Of a stretch of 64,000 nt of DNA, positions 25,872-32,913 are shown piece by piece. The translations under genes were made by a program, and so were the position numbers. This stretch comes from Pedobacter paludis (GTDB taxonomy: Bacteria > Bacteroidota > Bacteroidia > Sphingobacteriales > Sphingobacteriaceae). The notes beneath the pieces are model-generated. The model was not told where the DNA came from. It ran no database searches and was given only the letters and a program-made list of their open reading frames with translations. Position 1 is the stretch's first letter. Every line of letters starts with the position of its first letter. The stretch is taken from contig NZ_QGNY01000005.1 of assembly GCF_003173575.1 (NCBI RefSeq), positions 372,001 to 436,000 of the forward strand. The letters run 5' to 3'.

Positions 25872-26561
25872 CTAACCAAGCGAACAGTTTAAAATCAAAT
25901 TCGGATCTGGGCAATTTGCCAAATACTTTTCGCGTTCGCTAAACTTGCAAACGCCAGGATAATCGCCTTTTAAACCTTGCAAATTTTTAATAATCTGAAA
26001 ATGTAAATGAGGAGGCCAATATCCATTTTCTTCTTTCTTGCCAAATTCAGCAATCTGTGTTCCAGCAGGGATAAACTTACCTTCTTCTAAATTATTTAAG
26101 GAAGCCAAATTCAAGTGGCCATACAAAGCATTAAACTTAAAGCCTTCAATTTCGTAAGCCAAAATTATCGTTGCGCCATAATCTCCAAAGTTATTGTTGT
26201 TGGCAAAACTATGAACCGTAGCATCGTAGAATGAATAGATTGGTGTTCTAGCAGGTCCCCAAATATCTACGCCCAAATGTAATCTACGGGGTTCCTCATC
26301 AGAATCAAAATGTGTACTTCTAGCATAAATGGTTCTGTGTTCATCGTATCCACCAATCCCATATCTAGCACTATTATCTACAAGTTTTTGGTTTACCCAA
26401 GTAGAAAATAAATCGGTATTATCCAAAATTTCATCTGTAAGCTCGGTATTTGTTACAGTAAAATCTAATGGCAAAAGTCGGTCGGTAGTTACATCAAAAT
26501 CAACAACTTTTTGAATTGCCAAAGCTTTTGATTTTATAATTTGCTCGAAGGTTTTCAGCAT
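25872..26561 (-). CDS. M23-family peptidase (LytM domain)
   Basis: The protein has 229 residues from MLKTFEQIIK; longer in-frame starts would overlap the upstream gene. Zn ligands of the M23 fold are present: His95 and Asp99 in RRLHLGVDIWG, and the HxH at 185-187 in PPHLHFQ; YGHLN (His149) is also conserved. No signal peptide is visible, unusual for a wall hydrolase, so it may act inside the cell or on another substrate. It starts 4 bp after the hemolysin III stop, in the rbfA operon. Confidence 0.85.
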   Translation of the reverse strand: MLKTFEQIIKSKALAIQKVVDFDVTTDRLLPLDFTVTNTELTDEILDNTDLFSTWVNQKLVDNSARYGIGGYDEHRTIYARSTHFDSDEEPRRLHLGVDIWGPARTPIYSFYDATVHSFANNNNFGDYGATIILAYEIEGFKFNALYGHLNLASLNNLEEGKFIPAGTQIAEFGKKEENGYWPPHLHFQIIKNLQGLKGDYPGVCKFSEREKYLANCPDPNLILNCSLG

Positions 26562-26565
26562 AGAT

Positions 26566-27208
26566 TTACCTAAAAATATAAACGTAGTTGTAAATATAAT
26601 GAGAAAGTGCCCCTCCAATTACAAACAGATGCCACAGCTCATGGCTATGCATCCACTTAAACATTTGTTTATCTTTTGCATAGTAATAGGTACCTGCAAT
26701 ATAGAAAAGCCCACCAAAAAGCAACCAAAAAATGGCTCCAACAGGCAAAGTTCCAAGCATTTTTTGAAGCAGTGGAACAATTAAACAACCCATTAAAATG
26801 TAAATGCTTAAAGATAATGCTTAAAGATATAGCGGTACTTTTAAGGCGGTTAAAAATTTTGAGCAGACAGCCAACAATTGCAATTATCCAAACTATAGCG
26901 AATAAACTCCAGCGCAACCAACCGTCGAAAACCAGTAAAGCCGTTGGCGTATAAGAACCAGCAATCATCAGATAAATACAACAATGATCAAATTTCTGCC
27001 AGAATCGAATGCCATAATCGGTAGCGGGATAGCCATGATACATGGCGCTTACACCAAACAAAATAAATGTTCCGATGCCGTAAATCCACGCAGCGGTAAA
27101 TTCAATTGGGGCATTACATTTTTGCAACAAAAGGTATCCAGCTGGGATTGCAAGCAATGCCGGAATAAAGTGCGTAAAGAAATTAACAGGTTCTCTTATG
27201 CTTCTCAC
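26566..27208 (-). pseudogene. Hemolysin III family (YqfA/PAQR) gene, frameshifted by 13-bp duplication
   Basis: The first frame runs from 27208 to a stop at 26669 and is normal for ~130 residues (SAMYHGYPATD, KFDHCCIYLMIAGSYTPTAL, then KSTAISLSI). It then turns to nonsense. The rest of the protein (MGCLIVPLL to HSHELWHLFVIGGALSHY) is in another frame at 26566-26793. Removing one copy of a 13-bp tandem duplication at 26803-26828 gives 630 bp, 209 codons plus stop, with continuous KSTAISLSIYILMGCLIVP, the usual family length. The family is a seven-helix membrane protein. It lies 6 bp after rbfA and 4 bp before the M23 gene. It may be a dead gene, a reversible slip or an assembly error. Confidence 0.9.
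26803..26828. repeat. 13-bp tandem duplication inside hemolysin III
   Basis: AATGCTTAAAGAT is present twice in a row (26803-26815 and 26816-26828). Because 13 is not a multiple of three it shifts the reading frame; one copy restores it exactly. Confidence 0.95.
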
Positions 27209-27214
27209 CAGAAA

Positions 27215-27592
27215 CTATTCAGTGTCTTCGTCTTTTTGTCTTGGCTCTTTGGCGATCTTATCAAAAAGATGATCCATCTTCTCAACATATTCATTCGTAT
27301 CATCAACAAAGAAGGTCAGTTCAGGCACAACCCTTGCCTGATGGCGAATTCTGGCCCCTAGTTTATATCTGATTTCTCCATTGTGCGCATTAACTGTATT
27401 AATCGAAAGTGTGGTATTGTTGGTATTAAAAAAGCTCAGATAAACTTTTGCCACAGATAAATCTGGCGATACCCGAACACGCGTAATCGTTACCAAGGTA
27501 TTTGGCAAAAATGCACCACCCTCACGTTGAAAAATTTGTGCCAATTCTTCCTGTATTACTCCTGCAAATTTTTGCTGACGTTTACTTTCCAT
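27215..27592 (-). CDS. rbfA: Ribosome-binding factor A
   Basis: The protein has 125 residues from MESKRQQKFAG. RbfA binds the 30S subunit during maturation of the 16S rRNA 5' end and in cold adaptation. The single KH-like domain shows ITRVRVSPDLSVAKVYLSFF, IRYKLGARIRHQARVVPEL and FFVDDTNEY. The frame extends upstream into the intergenic repeat at 27607 (an ATG at 27622), but that N-terminal extension is repeat-derived and is rejected. It is the first gene of an operon with hemolysin III and the M23 gene. Confidence 0.95.
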   Translation of the reverse strand: MESKRQQKFAGVIQEELAQIFQREGGAFLPNTLVTITRVRVSPDLSVAKVYLSFFNTNNTTLSINTVNAHNGEIRYKLGARIRHQARVVPELTFFVDDTNEYVEKMDHLFDKIAKEPRQKDEDTE

Positions 27593-27606
27593 AATGTTTT
27601 CTTCTT

Positions 27607-27690
27607 CGTCATTGCGAGGCACGAAGCAATCTCATAACAATCGCCATTAAAATTTAGCGCACTAAGATTGCTTCGTACCTTGCAATGACG
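27607..27690. repeat. Inverted pair of CGTCATTGCGAGG elements
   Basis: One 26-base arm (CGTCATTGCGAGGCACGAAG plus CAATCT) lies at 27607-27632 and its inverse, with two changes, at 27665-27690, around a 32-base loop. It sits between hflX and rbfA. Confidence 0.9.
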
Positions 27691-27700
27691 GTTTAACTAA

Positions 27701-28897
27701 CTAATATAACAAATTATTATCATAAGGATATCTCGCCGTATGAATGGCTTTAACCTTATCGTATAACAATGTTTTAAACTCTTCTATATTTTCCTTTTGT
27801 GTTGCAGAGATAAATAAAACTGGTGTTTTGCCATGGCTCATCCAGCTTTTTTTAAAATCTGACAAACTCATTTTACCTTTTTCAAAGGCCACTAAATCTT
27901 CTTCTTCTGGGGCAACATAAGCATCAATTTTGTTAAAAACCAAAATCATGTCCTTATCAATGGCACCTATATCTTTTAAAGTTTCGTTAACAATATGAAT
28001 CTGATCTTCAAAGTTTGGATGCGAAACATCAACCACATGAATCAGGATATCTGCTTCCCTAACTTCATCTAAAGTAGATTTAAAACACTCTACCAAATGG
28101 TGAGGTAGCTTGCGGATAAATCCAACCGTATCGGATAATAAGAATGGTAGATTCTCAATCACCACCTTACGAACCGTAGTATCTAAAGTTGCAAATAACT
28201 TGTTCTCAGCAAATACTTCCGATTTCGAAAGCATATTCATAATTGTCGATTTACCAACGTTCGTATAACCAACCAAAGCAACACGAATCAGCTGACCACG
28301 ATTTTTTCGTTGCGTTTCATTCTGTTTATCAATTAAACGCAAACGCTCCTTTAGCAATGAAATTTTAGTTAAAATAATCCTTCTATCGCTTTCAATCTGC
28401 GTTTCACCTGGCCCACGCATCCCGATACCACCTTTTTGGCGCTCCAAGTGGGTCCACATACCCGTTAACCGTGGCAATAAATATTGTAATTGCGCCAGTT
28501 CGACCTGCGTTTTTGCCTGTGCAGTTTGCGCTCTATTCGCAAAAATATCGAGGATTAGATTACTTCTATCCAAGATTTTTACTCCAATTTCACGCTCTAT
28601 ATTTCTCAGTTGAGATGGCGATAGTTCATCATCAAAAATAACTGTATCAATCTCCTCCGACTTTACAAAAGCCTTAATTTCTTCCAGTTTTCCTGTACCC
28701 ACAAAAGTTGCACGCTCAGGTTTCAGCATCTTCTGCGTGAAGTTTCTTTCTACCACACCACCAGCTGTTTCAACCAAAAAGGCCAGCTCATCCAAATACT
28801 CTTTTGTTTGCTCCTCCTTTTCGCCTGGGGTAATTACACCCACCAAAATGGCTCGCTCCTGCTGTACAGCAGTATCATAAAATTTCTGTTTTCCCAT
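27701..28897 (-). CDS. hflX: GTPase HflX
   Basis: The protein has 398 residues from MGKQKFYDTA. HflX binds the 50S ribosomal subunit and splits stalled or stressed ribosomes. The N-terminal HflX domain ends with the glycine-rich linker RQKGGIGMRGPGETQIE. The GTPase domain follows: P-loop GYTNVGKST (210-218), switch DTTVRKV, DTVGFIRKLPHHLV and NKID. The frame extends ten codons upstream to 28927, but a TATATTTG promoter element at 28908-28915 lies inside that extension, which supports 28897. Confidence 0.95.
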   Translation of the reverse strand: MGKQKFYDTAVQQERAILVGVITPGEKEEQTKEYLDELAFLVETAGGVVERNFTQKMLKPERATFVGTGKLEEIKAFVKSEEIDTVIFDDELSPSQLRNIEREIGVKILDRSNLILDIFANRAQTAQAKTQVELAQLQYLLPRLTGMWTHLERQKGGIGMRGPGETQIESDRRIILTKISLLKERLRLIDKQNETQRKNRGQLIRVALVGYTNVGKSTIMNMLSKSEVFAENKLFATLDTTVRKVVIENLPFLLSDTVGFIRKLPHHLVECFKSTLDEVREADILIHVVDVSHPNFEDQIHIVNETLKDIGAIDKDMILVFNKIDAYVAPEEEDLVAFEKGKMSLSDFKKSWMSHGKTPVLFISATQKENIEEFKTLLYDKVKAIHTARYPYDNNLLY

Positions 28898-28907
28898 GTA
28901 ATAAGCA

Positions 28908-28915
28908 CAAATATA
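28908..28915 (-). promoter_or_regulatory. -7 promoter element for hflX
   Basis: TATATTTG on the minus strand, ten bases before the ATG; predicts a leader of about five bases. Confidence 0.5.
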
Positions 28916-29047
28916 CAAAATTTGCAAACGTGTAATTCCATTTACAAACCATACAGATGCAATAAAAGTTTTTGATCATTTTGAAAGCGAAAGGCAACAG
29001 CTTTTGGCCAATACAGCCCCGCTTTTTGTTACAATCTTTTTAAACTT

Positions 29048-29113
29048 CTGTTATTCTGAGGAACGAAGAATCTCTTTCATCGGCTGCAGATGCTTCGTGC
29101 CTCAGCATGACAG
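29048..29113. repeat. GTCATGCTGAGG-type inverted repeat
   Basis: CTGTTATTCTGAGGAACGAA at 29048 is matched inversely, with differences, by TTCGTGCCTCAGCATGACAG ending at 29113. It lies in the 291-bp gap between trpC and hflX and could form a stem at the end of the trp transcript. It is related to, but distinct from, the CGTCATTGCGAGG family. Confidence 0.7.
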
Positions 29114-29188
29114 TTTATTAAAGGCTACTACTTAAAAAGTATTTCCACTTCAATCGGGCTTATCAAACTTTGGCAAAAAATAAGCGAG

Positions 29189-29977
29189 CTACATCTGCTC
29201 AATAAACTCCTTTATCGCCTCACCAGGATTCTCCGTTTTCATAAAATTTTCCCCAATTAAAAATCCATTAAATCCTGCAGTTTTTAATTCTCTAATAACG
29301 GCCGGATCGCTAATTGCACTTTCTGAGATCTTTAAAAACTCATTCGGAATTCTATTTACCAAATCGAAAGAGGTTTGAATATTAACCGTAAAATCACCTA
29401 GATTTCTATTGTTCACTCCGATGGCATCTAAATTAGGAGAAATACTTCTTTCGAGTTCTTCCAGATTGTGAACTTCTAATAATACATTTAAGCCCAAATC
29501 ATGGGCAAATTTTCCAAAATCATTAATCTGTTTTGGCGTTAAAATCGAAGCAATTAATAAAATAATATCTGCTCCCCAAGCTTTAGCCTCCAAAATCTGA
29601 TATTCATCAATCATGAAATCCTTGCGTAAAATCGGAATTTTATTTACCGCTCTAGCCGAAATAAGATCATCCGCTTTACCGCCAAAAAAGTCTACATCAG
29701 TTAAAACCGAAAGTGCAGAAGCGCCAGCATTATTATAATCCTGCGTTACTTCAGCAACATCAGCAACACCATTTATCAAACCTTTAGATGGCGAACGACG
29801 TTTAAACTCCGCAATAATTCCCGTCCGATCTTCAGCCAATAAAAATTCTTTGAAAGAATAAGGCATTCTTTTAAAATGCTCAGCCCTTTCTAAATCCTGT
29901 ATGGAAACCAGTCGCTTTACATCGGCAACTTCTTCCTTTTTACGCAATACGATTTTATCTAAAATATTCATATTCAT
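29189..29977 (-). CDS. trpC: Indole-3-glycerol phosphate synthase
   Basis: The protein has 262 residues and a TIM barrel. It closes the indole ring from carboxyphenylaminodeoxyribulose phosphate in Trp biosynthesis. Family motifs: IIAEFKRRSPSKG, ILRKDFMIDEYQI, GVNNRNLGDF, SESAI and GFLIGENFM. The second in-frame Met (two codons in) is an equally possible start. It is the last gene of the trpE-trpG-trpC unit; trpD, trpF, trpB and trpA are absent from the window. Confidence 0.96.
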   Translation of the reverse strand: MNMNILDKIVLRKKEEVADVKRLVSIQDLERAEHFKRMPYSFKEFLLAEDRTGIIAEFKRRSPSKGLINGVADVAEVTQDYNNAGASALSVLTDVDFFGGKADDLISARAVNKIPILRKDFMIDEYQILEAKAWGADIILLIASILTPKQINDFGKFAHDLGLNVLLEVHNLEELERSISPNLDAIGVNNRNLGDFTVNIQTSFDLVNRIPNEFLKISESAISDPAVIRELKTAGFNGFLIGENFMKTENPGEAIKEFIEQM

Positions 29978-29984
29978 ATATTGC

Positions 29985-30048
29985 CGTCATTGCGAGGCAC
30001 GAAGCAATCTAAATCACAAATGAGATTGCTTCGTGCCTCGCAATGACG
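29985..30048. repeat. Perfect 26-bp inverted repeat inside the trp operon
   Basis: CGTCATTGCGAGGCACGAAG plus CAATCT at 29985-30010 is exactly inverted at 30023-30048 with a 12-base loop. It fills most of the 78-bp trpG-trpC gap, so the mRNA would carry a 26-bp stem between the two genes. No T run follows, so it is more likely an mRNA-stability element than a terminator. Confidence 0.95.
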
Positions 30049-30055
30049 AAATTCC

Positions 30056-30640
30056 TTAAGTCGTCAACCAATTCTCCATCATTTGTTTTCCATACTCGGT
30101 CAGCACGCTTTCTGGGTGAAACTGTACACCACGTACATCTAAACTTTCGTGTCTTAAGGCCATAATCTCGCTTTTGTGATCTCTGGCCGTAATTTTCAAA
30201 CAAGATGGAAAATTTTCCTTACTCACTACCCAACTGTGGTATCTTCCAACGTTTATCGTTTGCGGACATTCCCAAAATAAAGGCTCATCACCATCAACAA
30301 CGGTAACTGGGGTGGCGATTCCATGCATTGGTCTGCCGAGGTTTAATAAAGTACCGCCGAAAGCCTCGGCAATAGCCTGTTGACCCAAACACACACCAAA
30401 AATGCTCTTGGATGGCGAATAAGTTTTAATCACATCCAATAACAATCCGGCTTCTTCCGGAATTCCTGGACCTGGAGAAAGCAAAATCTTGTCGAATTTT
30501 TCAACTTCGGCCAAATCAAATTTATCGTTTCTCCAAACCACAGCTTCGTAACCAACTTCGTTTATTAAGTGAACCAAATTGTAGGTAAAACTATCATAAT
30601 TGTCAATTACTAAAACTGTTTTTTTATCTATATTTTCCAT
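30056..30640 (-). CDS. trpG: Anthranilate synthase glutaminase component
   Basis: The protein has 194 residues and a class I glutamine amidotransferase fold. The triad is Cys84 (FGVCLGQQAI), His175 and Glu177 (GVQFHPESVLT). NYDSFTYNL and LSPGPG are also conserved. It releases ammonia from glutamine for TrpE; in many bacteria the same subunit serves p-aminobenzoate synthase. It follows trpE after 44 bp. Confidence 0.95.
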   Translation of the reverse strand: MENIDKKTVLVIDNYDSFTYNLVHLINEVGYEAVVWRNDKFDLAEVEKFDKILLSPGPGIPEEAGLLLDVIKTYSPSKSIFGVCLGQQAIAEAFGGTLLNLGRPMHGIATPVTVVDGDEPLFWECPQTINVGRYHSWVVSKENFPSCLKITARDHKSEIMALRHESLDVRGVQFHPESVLTEYGKQMMENWLTT

Positions 30641-30684
30641 TATATTTCTCTGCTATTTACATTTTCCATCTCACATCATCCCTC

Positions 30685-32088
30685 TTATATTCCCTCAGCC
30701 ATTACAATTGCCTTGCGCAATGCTGCAATTTTGTTATTCACTTCCTGCATTTCTGTTTCGGGAACAGAATCGGCCACAATGCCGGCGCCGGCACGATAAT
30801 GCAATTCATTGTTTTTACTCATGAAAGTTCTGATCATTATCGCATGATTAAAATCTTCGTTAAAGCCCATAAAACCTATAGCTCCGGCATAAAAATTACG
30901 GCCAAGCTTTTCATTTTCATCAATCAACTGCATTGCCTTATACTTTGGCGCACCACTTAAAGTTCCGGCTGGATAAGTATCTGCAACTACTTTAAACGCA
31001 GTTACGTCTTCCTGTAAATGACCGCTAACTTTACTGACCAAATGGATTAAATGCGAATAATACTGAACTTCTTTAAACGATTTTACCTCAACCCGATTGC
31101 AATGTCTGCTCAAATCGTTTCTAGCCAAATCTACCAACATTACATGCTCTGCGCTTTCTTTTGGGTCTTGCTCTAACTTTTTTGCTTGTTCGGCATCTTC
31201 AATATCGTTTCCACTGCGTTTAAAAGTTCCGGCAATAGGAAAAATATTGGCTGTATTATTTTTTATGGTAATCTGTGCTTCTGGCGATGAACCAAAAAGT
31301 TTAAAGTTTCCATAATCAAAATAGAAGAGGTATGGAGATGGATTTATCGATCTTAAGCAACGGTAAACATTAAATTCATCGCCAGAAAAGGCCTGTTTAA
31401 AAGCCCTCGAAGGTACAATCTGGAACACATCACCCCTGTAAATATGTTTTTGAAGTTTTTCTACCAAGGTCATAAAGCCCTGATCGGTTAAATTAGAAGA
31501 TTCCTGACCTCGAATTTGAAACTTGTATTCAGGATAGTTTTTATTCTGGATTAGATATTCCATTTTTTCCAAACCACCCTCTTCTTCGCCTTCGAAAGTA
31601 TTTTTGAACAAAGTAATTTCATTCTTAAAATGATCTATCGCAATTAGATAACGATAAAAATGATATTGCATTTCAGGAATTTCTTCACCTTCAGGAGTTT
31701 CGGAGGTAAATTTAATATCTTCAAAATGTTGCACCGCATTCCAGGTAAAATATCCAAATAAACCGCTAGAGATAAACTTAATCTCTGGAAATTCAGTTTC
31801 TTTAAACTTATCCTTAAAGGCAGTAATCTCCTCGGTTAAATTTTCGCTTTCTTTAATTTCTATCGAACCATCAGGAAAATAAGTTTCCAATCTCGTTCCC
31901 TTTAAAATAATGCCCGCCACCGGATCGGCACAAACAAAGCTCATGGAGTTTTCGCGGCTGTGATAATCCGAACTTTCCAATAAGATGCTATTTGGATATA
32001 CATCGCGTAGGCGTAAGTAAATGCTCACTGGAGTTGTGGTATCGGCAAGTAATTTTTTATACGTTGTATTTATTTTAAACATTGTCAT
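30685..32088 (-). CDS. trpE: Anthranilate synthase component I
   Basis: The protein has 467 residues. It converts chorismate to anthranilate. The N-terminal LLES (36-39) is the usual Trp feedback-binding motif. The chorismate-binding domain shows [42 protein letters not shown] and GAIGFMGF. The start is ATG-ACA-ATG, with either Met possible. Upstream lies a 200-base leader with an attenuator, and the ribosome-entry region is itself derived from an intergenic repeat element (32091-32121). Confidence 0.97.
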   Translation of the reverse strand: MTMFKINTTYKKLLADTTTPVSIYLRLRDVYPNSILLESSDYHSRENSMSFVCADPVAGIILKGTRLETYFPDGSIEIKESENLTEEITAFKDKFKETEFPEIKFISSGLFGYFTWNAVQHFEDIKFTSETPEGEEIPEMQYHFYRYLIAIDHFKNEITLFKNTFEGEEEGGLEKMEYLIQNKNYPEYKFQIRGQESSNLTDQGFMTLVEKLQKHIYRGDVFQIVPSRAFKQAFSGDEFNVYRCLRSINPSPYLFYFDYGNFKLFGSSPEAQITIKNNTANIFPIAGTFKRSGNDIEDAEQAKKLEQDPKESAEHVMLVDLARNDLSRHCNRVEVKSFKEVQYYSHLIHLVSKVSGHLQEDVTAFKVVADTYPAGTLSGAPKYKAMQLIDENEKLGRNFYAGAIGFMGFNEDFNHAIMIRTFMSKNNELHYRAGAGIVADSVPETEMQEVNNKIAALRKAIVMAEGI

Positions 32089-32090
32089 AT

Positions 32091-32121
32091 CGTCATTGCG
32101 AGGAGGAACGACGAAGCAATC
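32091..32121. repeat. CGTCATTGCGAGG element at the trpE start
   Basis: CGTCATTGCGAGGAGGAACG followed by ACGAAGCAATC is a variant arm of the family with five extra bases. It begins 3 bases from the trpE start codon, so on the trpE mRNA it forms the ribosome-binding region. Confidence 0.8.
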
Positions 32122-32148
32122 CCCTCTTTTGTAAAACTTATTTTAAAT

Positions 32149-32182
32149 AAAAAGCCCTGCGTGTGGTTCTACGCAGGGCTTT
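32149..32182 (-). terminator. Attenuator terminator of the trp operon
   Basis: On the minus strand AAAGCCCTGCGT pairs exactly with ACGCAGGGCTTT (12 bp, 8-base loop) and is followed by T-rich TTATTT. It lies between the leader peptide and trpE, so it would stop transcription before trpE unless an alternative structure forms. The 5' arm (32171-32182) is complementary to a sequence in the last codons of the leader peptide. Confidence 0.9.
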
Positions 32183-32222
32183 AATGGTTCAATTCGGTTT
32201 AGGTTGATAAACTATATTTTTC

Positions 32223-32291
32223 TCATACGCAGCCTGCGCAATCCGTTTTCGAATTACTTTGCCAAAGCCATGTATGTATATTGCTGATCAT
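32223..32291 (-). CDS. trpL: trp operon leader peptide (22 codons, two Trp)
   Basis: The 22-residue ORF starts MISNIHTWLWQ and ends AGCV then TGA. Trp is at positions 8 and 10 (TGG CTT TGG), very unlikely by chance at this place. It lies 6 bases after a TATTTTTG promoter element and 40 bases before the attenuator terminator. The codons for Cys-Ala-Gly-Cys near the end contain CGCAGGCT (32231-32238), which can pair with the 5' arm of the terminator (AGCCCTGCG, one bulged C). A ribosome stalled at the Trp codons would leave this arm free to block the terminator; one that reaches the stop would cover it. This is the classical attenuation logic; the assignment rests on sequence only. Confidence 0.85.
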   Translation of the reverse strand: MISNIHTWLWQSNSKTDCAGCV

Positions 32292-32297
32292 GAGCGA

Positions 32298-32305
32298 CAA
32301 AAATA
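32298..32305 (-). promoter_or_regulatory. -7 promoter element of the trp operon
   Basis: TATTTTTG on the minus strand, six bases before the leader-peptide ATG. The transcript should start at or next to that ATG. Confidence 0.6.
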
Positions 32306-32354
32306 TAAAGAATTTTGAAAAACCGAAATATTTATAAAAATAGTTTTGTTAAAA

Positions 32355-32801
32355 TTAGGCTGTTGTACCAAAAAAACTTCTTCCCGGCACATCTTTAACC
32401 ATAAGCAAAATGGTTACAATAATTAAAATTAAGGCCAATCCGAAGAAAACCGAAATGGTTCTGTGCTTCGCAATTGATTCTGTTAATTTTTTGGATTTAG
32501 AATTTCCAATGGTAATTAAAACAATGGCAATAATCATCATACTAATGTGCTCCATTTTCCAGTAACGGCCAACGGCATTGCTGCTGTCTGCTTTATACCA
32601 ATCGCCTACAAAATATAATACCAATCCAAATAATAACTGAATGTGTGCACTAATTAGTGTAAAAACATTTAGTTTTCTATCGCCCTCAGTATACGATTTG
32701 TTTCCAAACCAACCCGATAAAGCTTTAATAACAGCGATAACCAATAGAACAAAAACAATGTAGCGCCATCCAGAGTGTGCGCTTTTTAAAATTTGATACA
32801 T
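32355..32801 (-). CDS. Small four-helix membrane protein (cytochrome b-like annotation)
   Basis: The protein has 148 residues with about four membrane helices. Conserved-looking His residues occur in AHSGWRYIVF, ISAHIQLLFG and KMEHISMMII, spaced as in small proteins often labelled cytochrome B in Bacteroidota. Haem binding is not proven. It has its own promoter element (TACTTTTG at 32821-32828) and a divergent neighbour at 32914. Confidence 0.7.
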   Translation of the reverse strand: MYQILKSAHSGWRYIVFVLLVIAVIKALSGWFGNKSYTEGDRKLNVFTLISAHIQLLFGLVLYFVGDWYKADSSNAVGRYWKMEHISMMIIAIVLITIGNSKSKKLTESIAKHRTISVFFGLALILIIVTILLMVKDVPGRSFFGTTA

Positions 32802-32820
32802 AAAATGATATTTTGATATT

Positions 32821-32828
32821 CAAAAGTA
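32821..32828 (-). promoter_or_regulatory. -7 promoter element for the four-helix membrane protein
   Basis: TACTTTTG on the minus strand matches TAnnTTTG, 19 bases before the ATG. Confidence 0.5.
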
Positions 32829-32913
32829 ATCATTAATTGTAAAAAATAGGTTATTAAGCAATATCAACGCTTATTTATATTAGTTTTAAACAAAATAAAC
32901 CCCTGAACAAGTT

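Noticed and set aside
26676..27361. Rightward open frames over the hemolysin III and rbfA region.
   Set aside because: They are antisense to genes with clear family motifs and have no domain of their own.
32260..32277. An alternative five-codon ORF (ATG GCT TTG GCA AAG TAA) in the trp leader.
   Set aside because: It lacks Trp codons and stops before the antiterminator arm; the 22-codon frame explains the RNA structure better.
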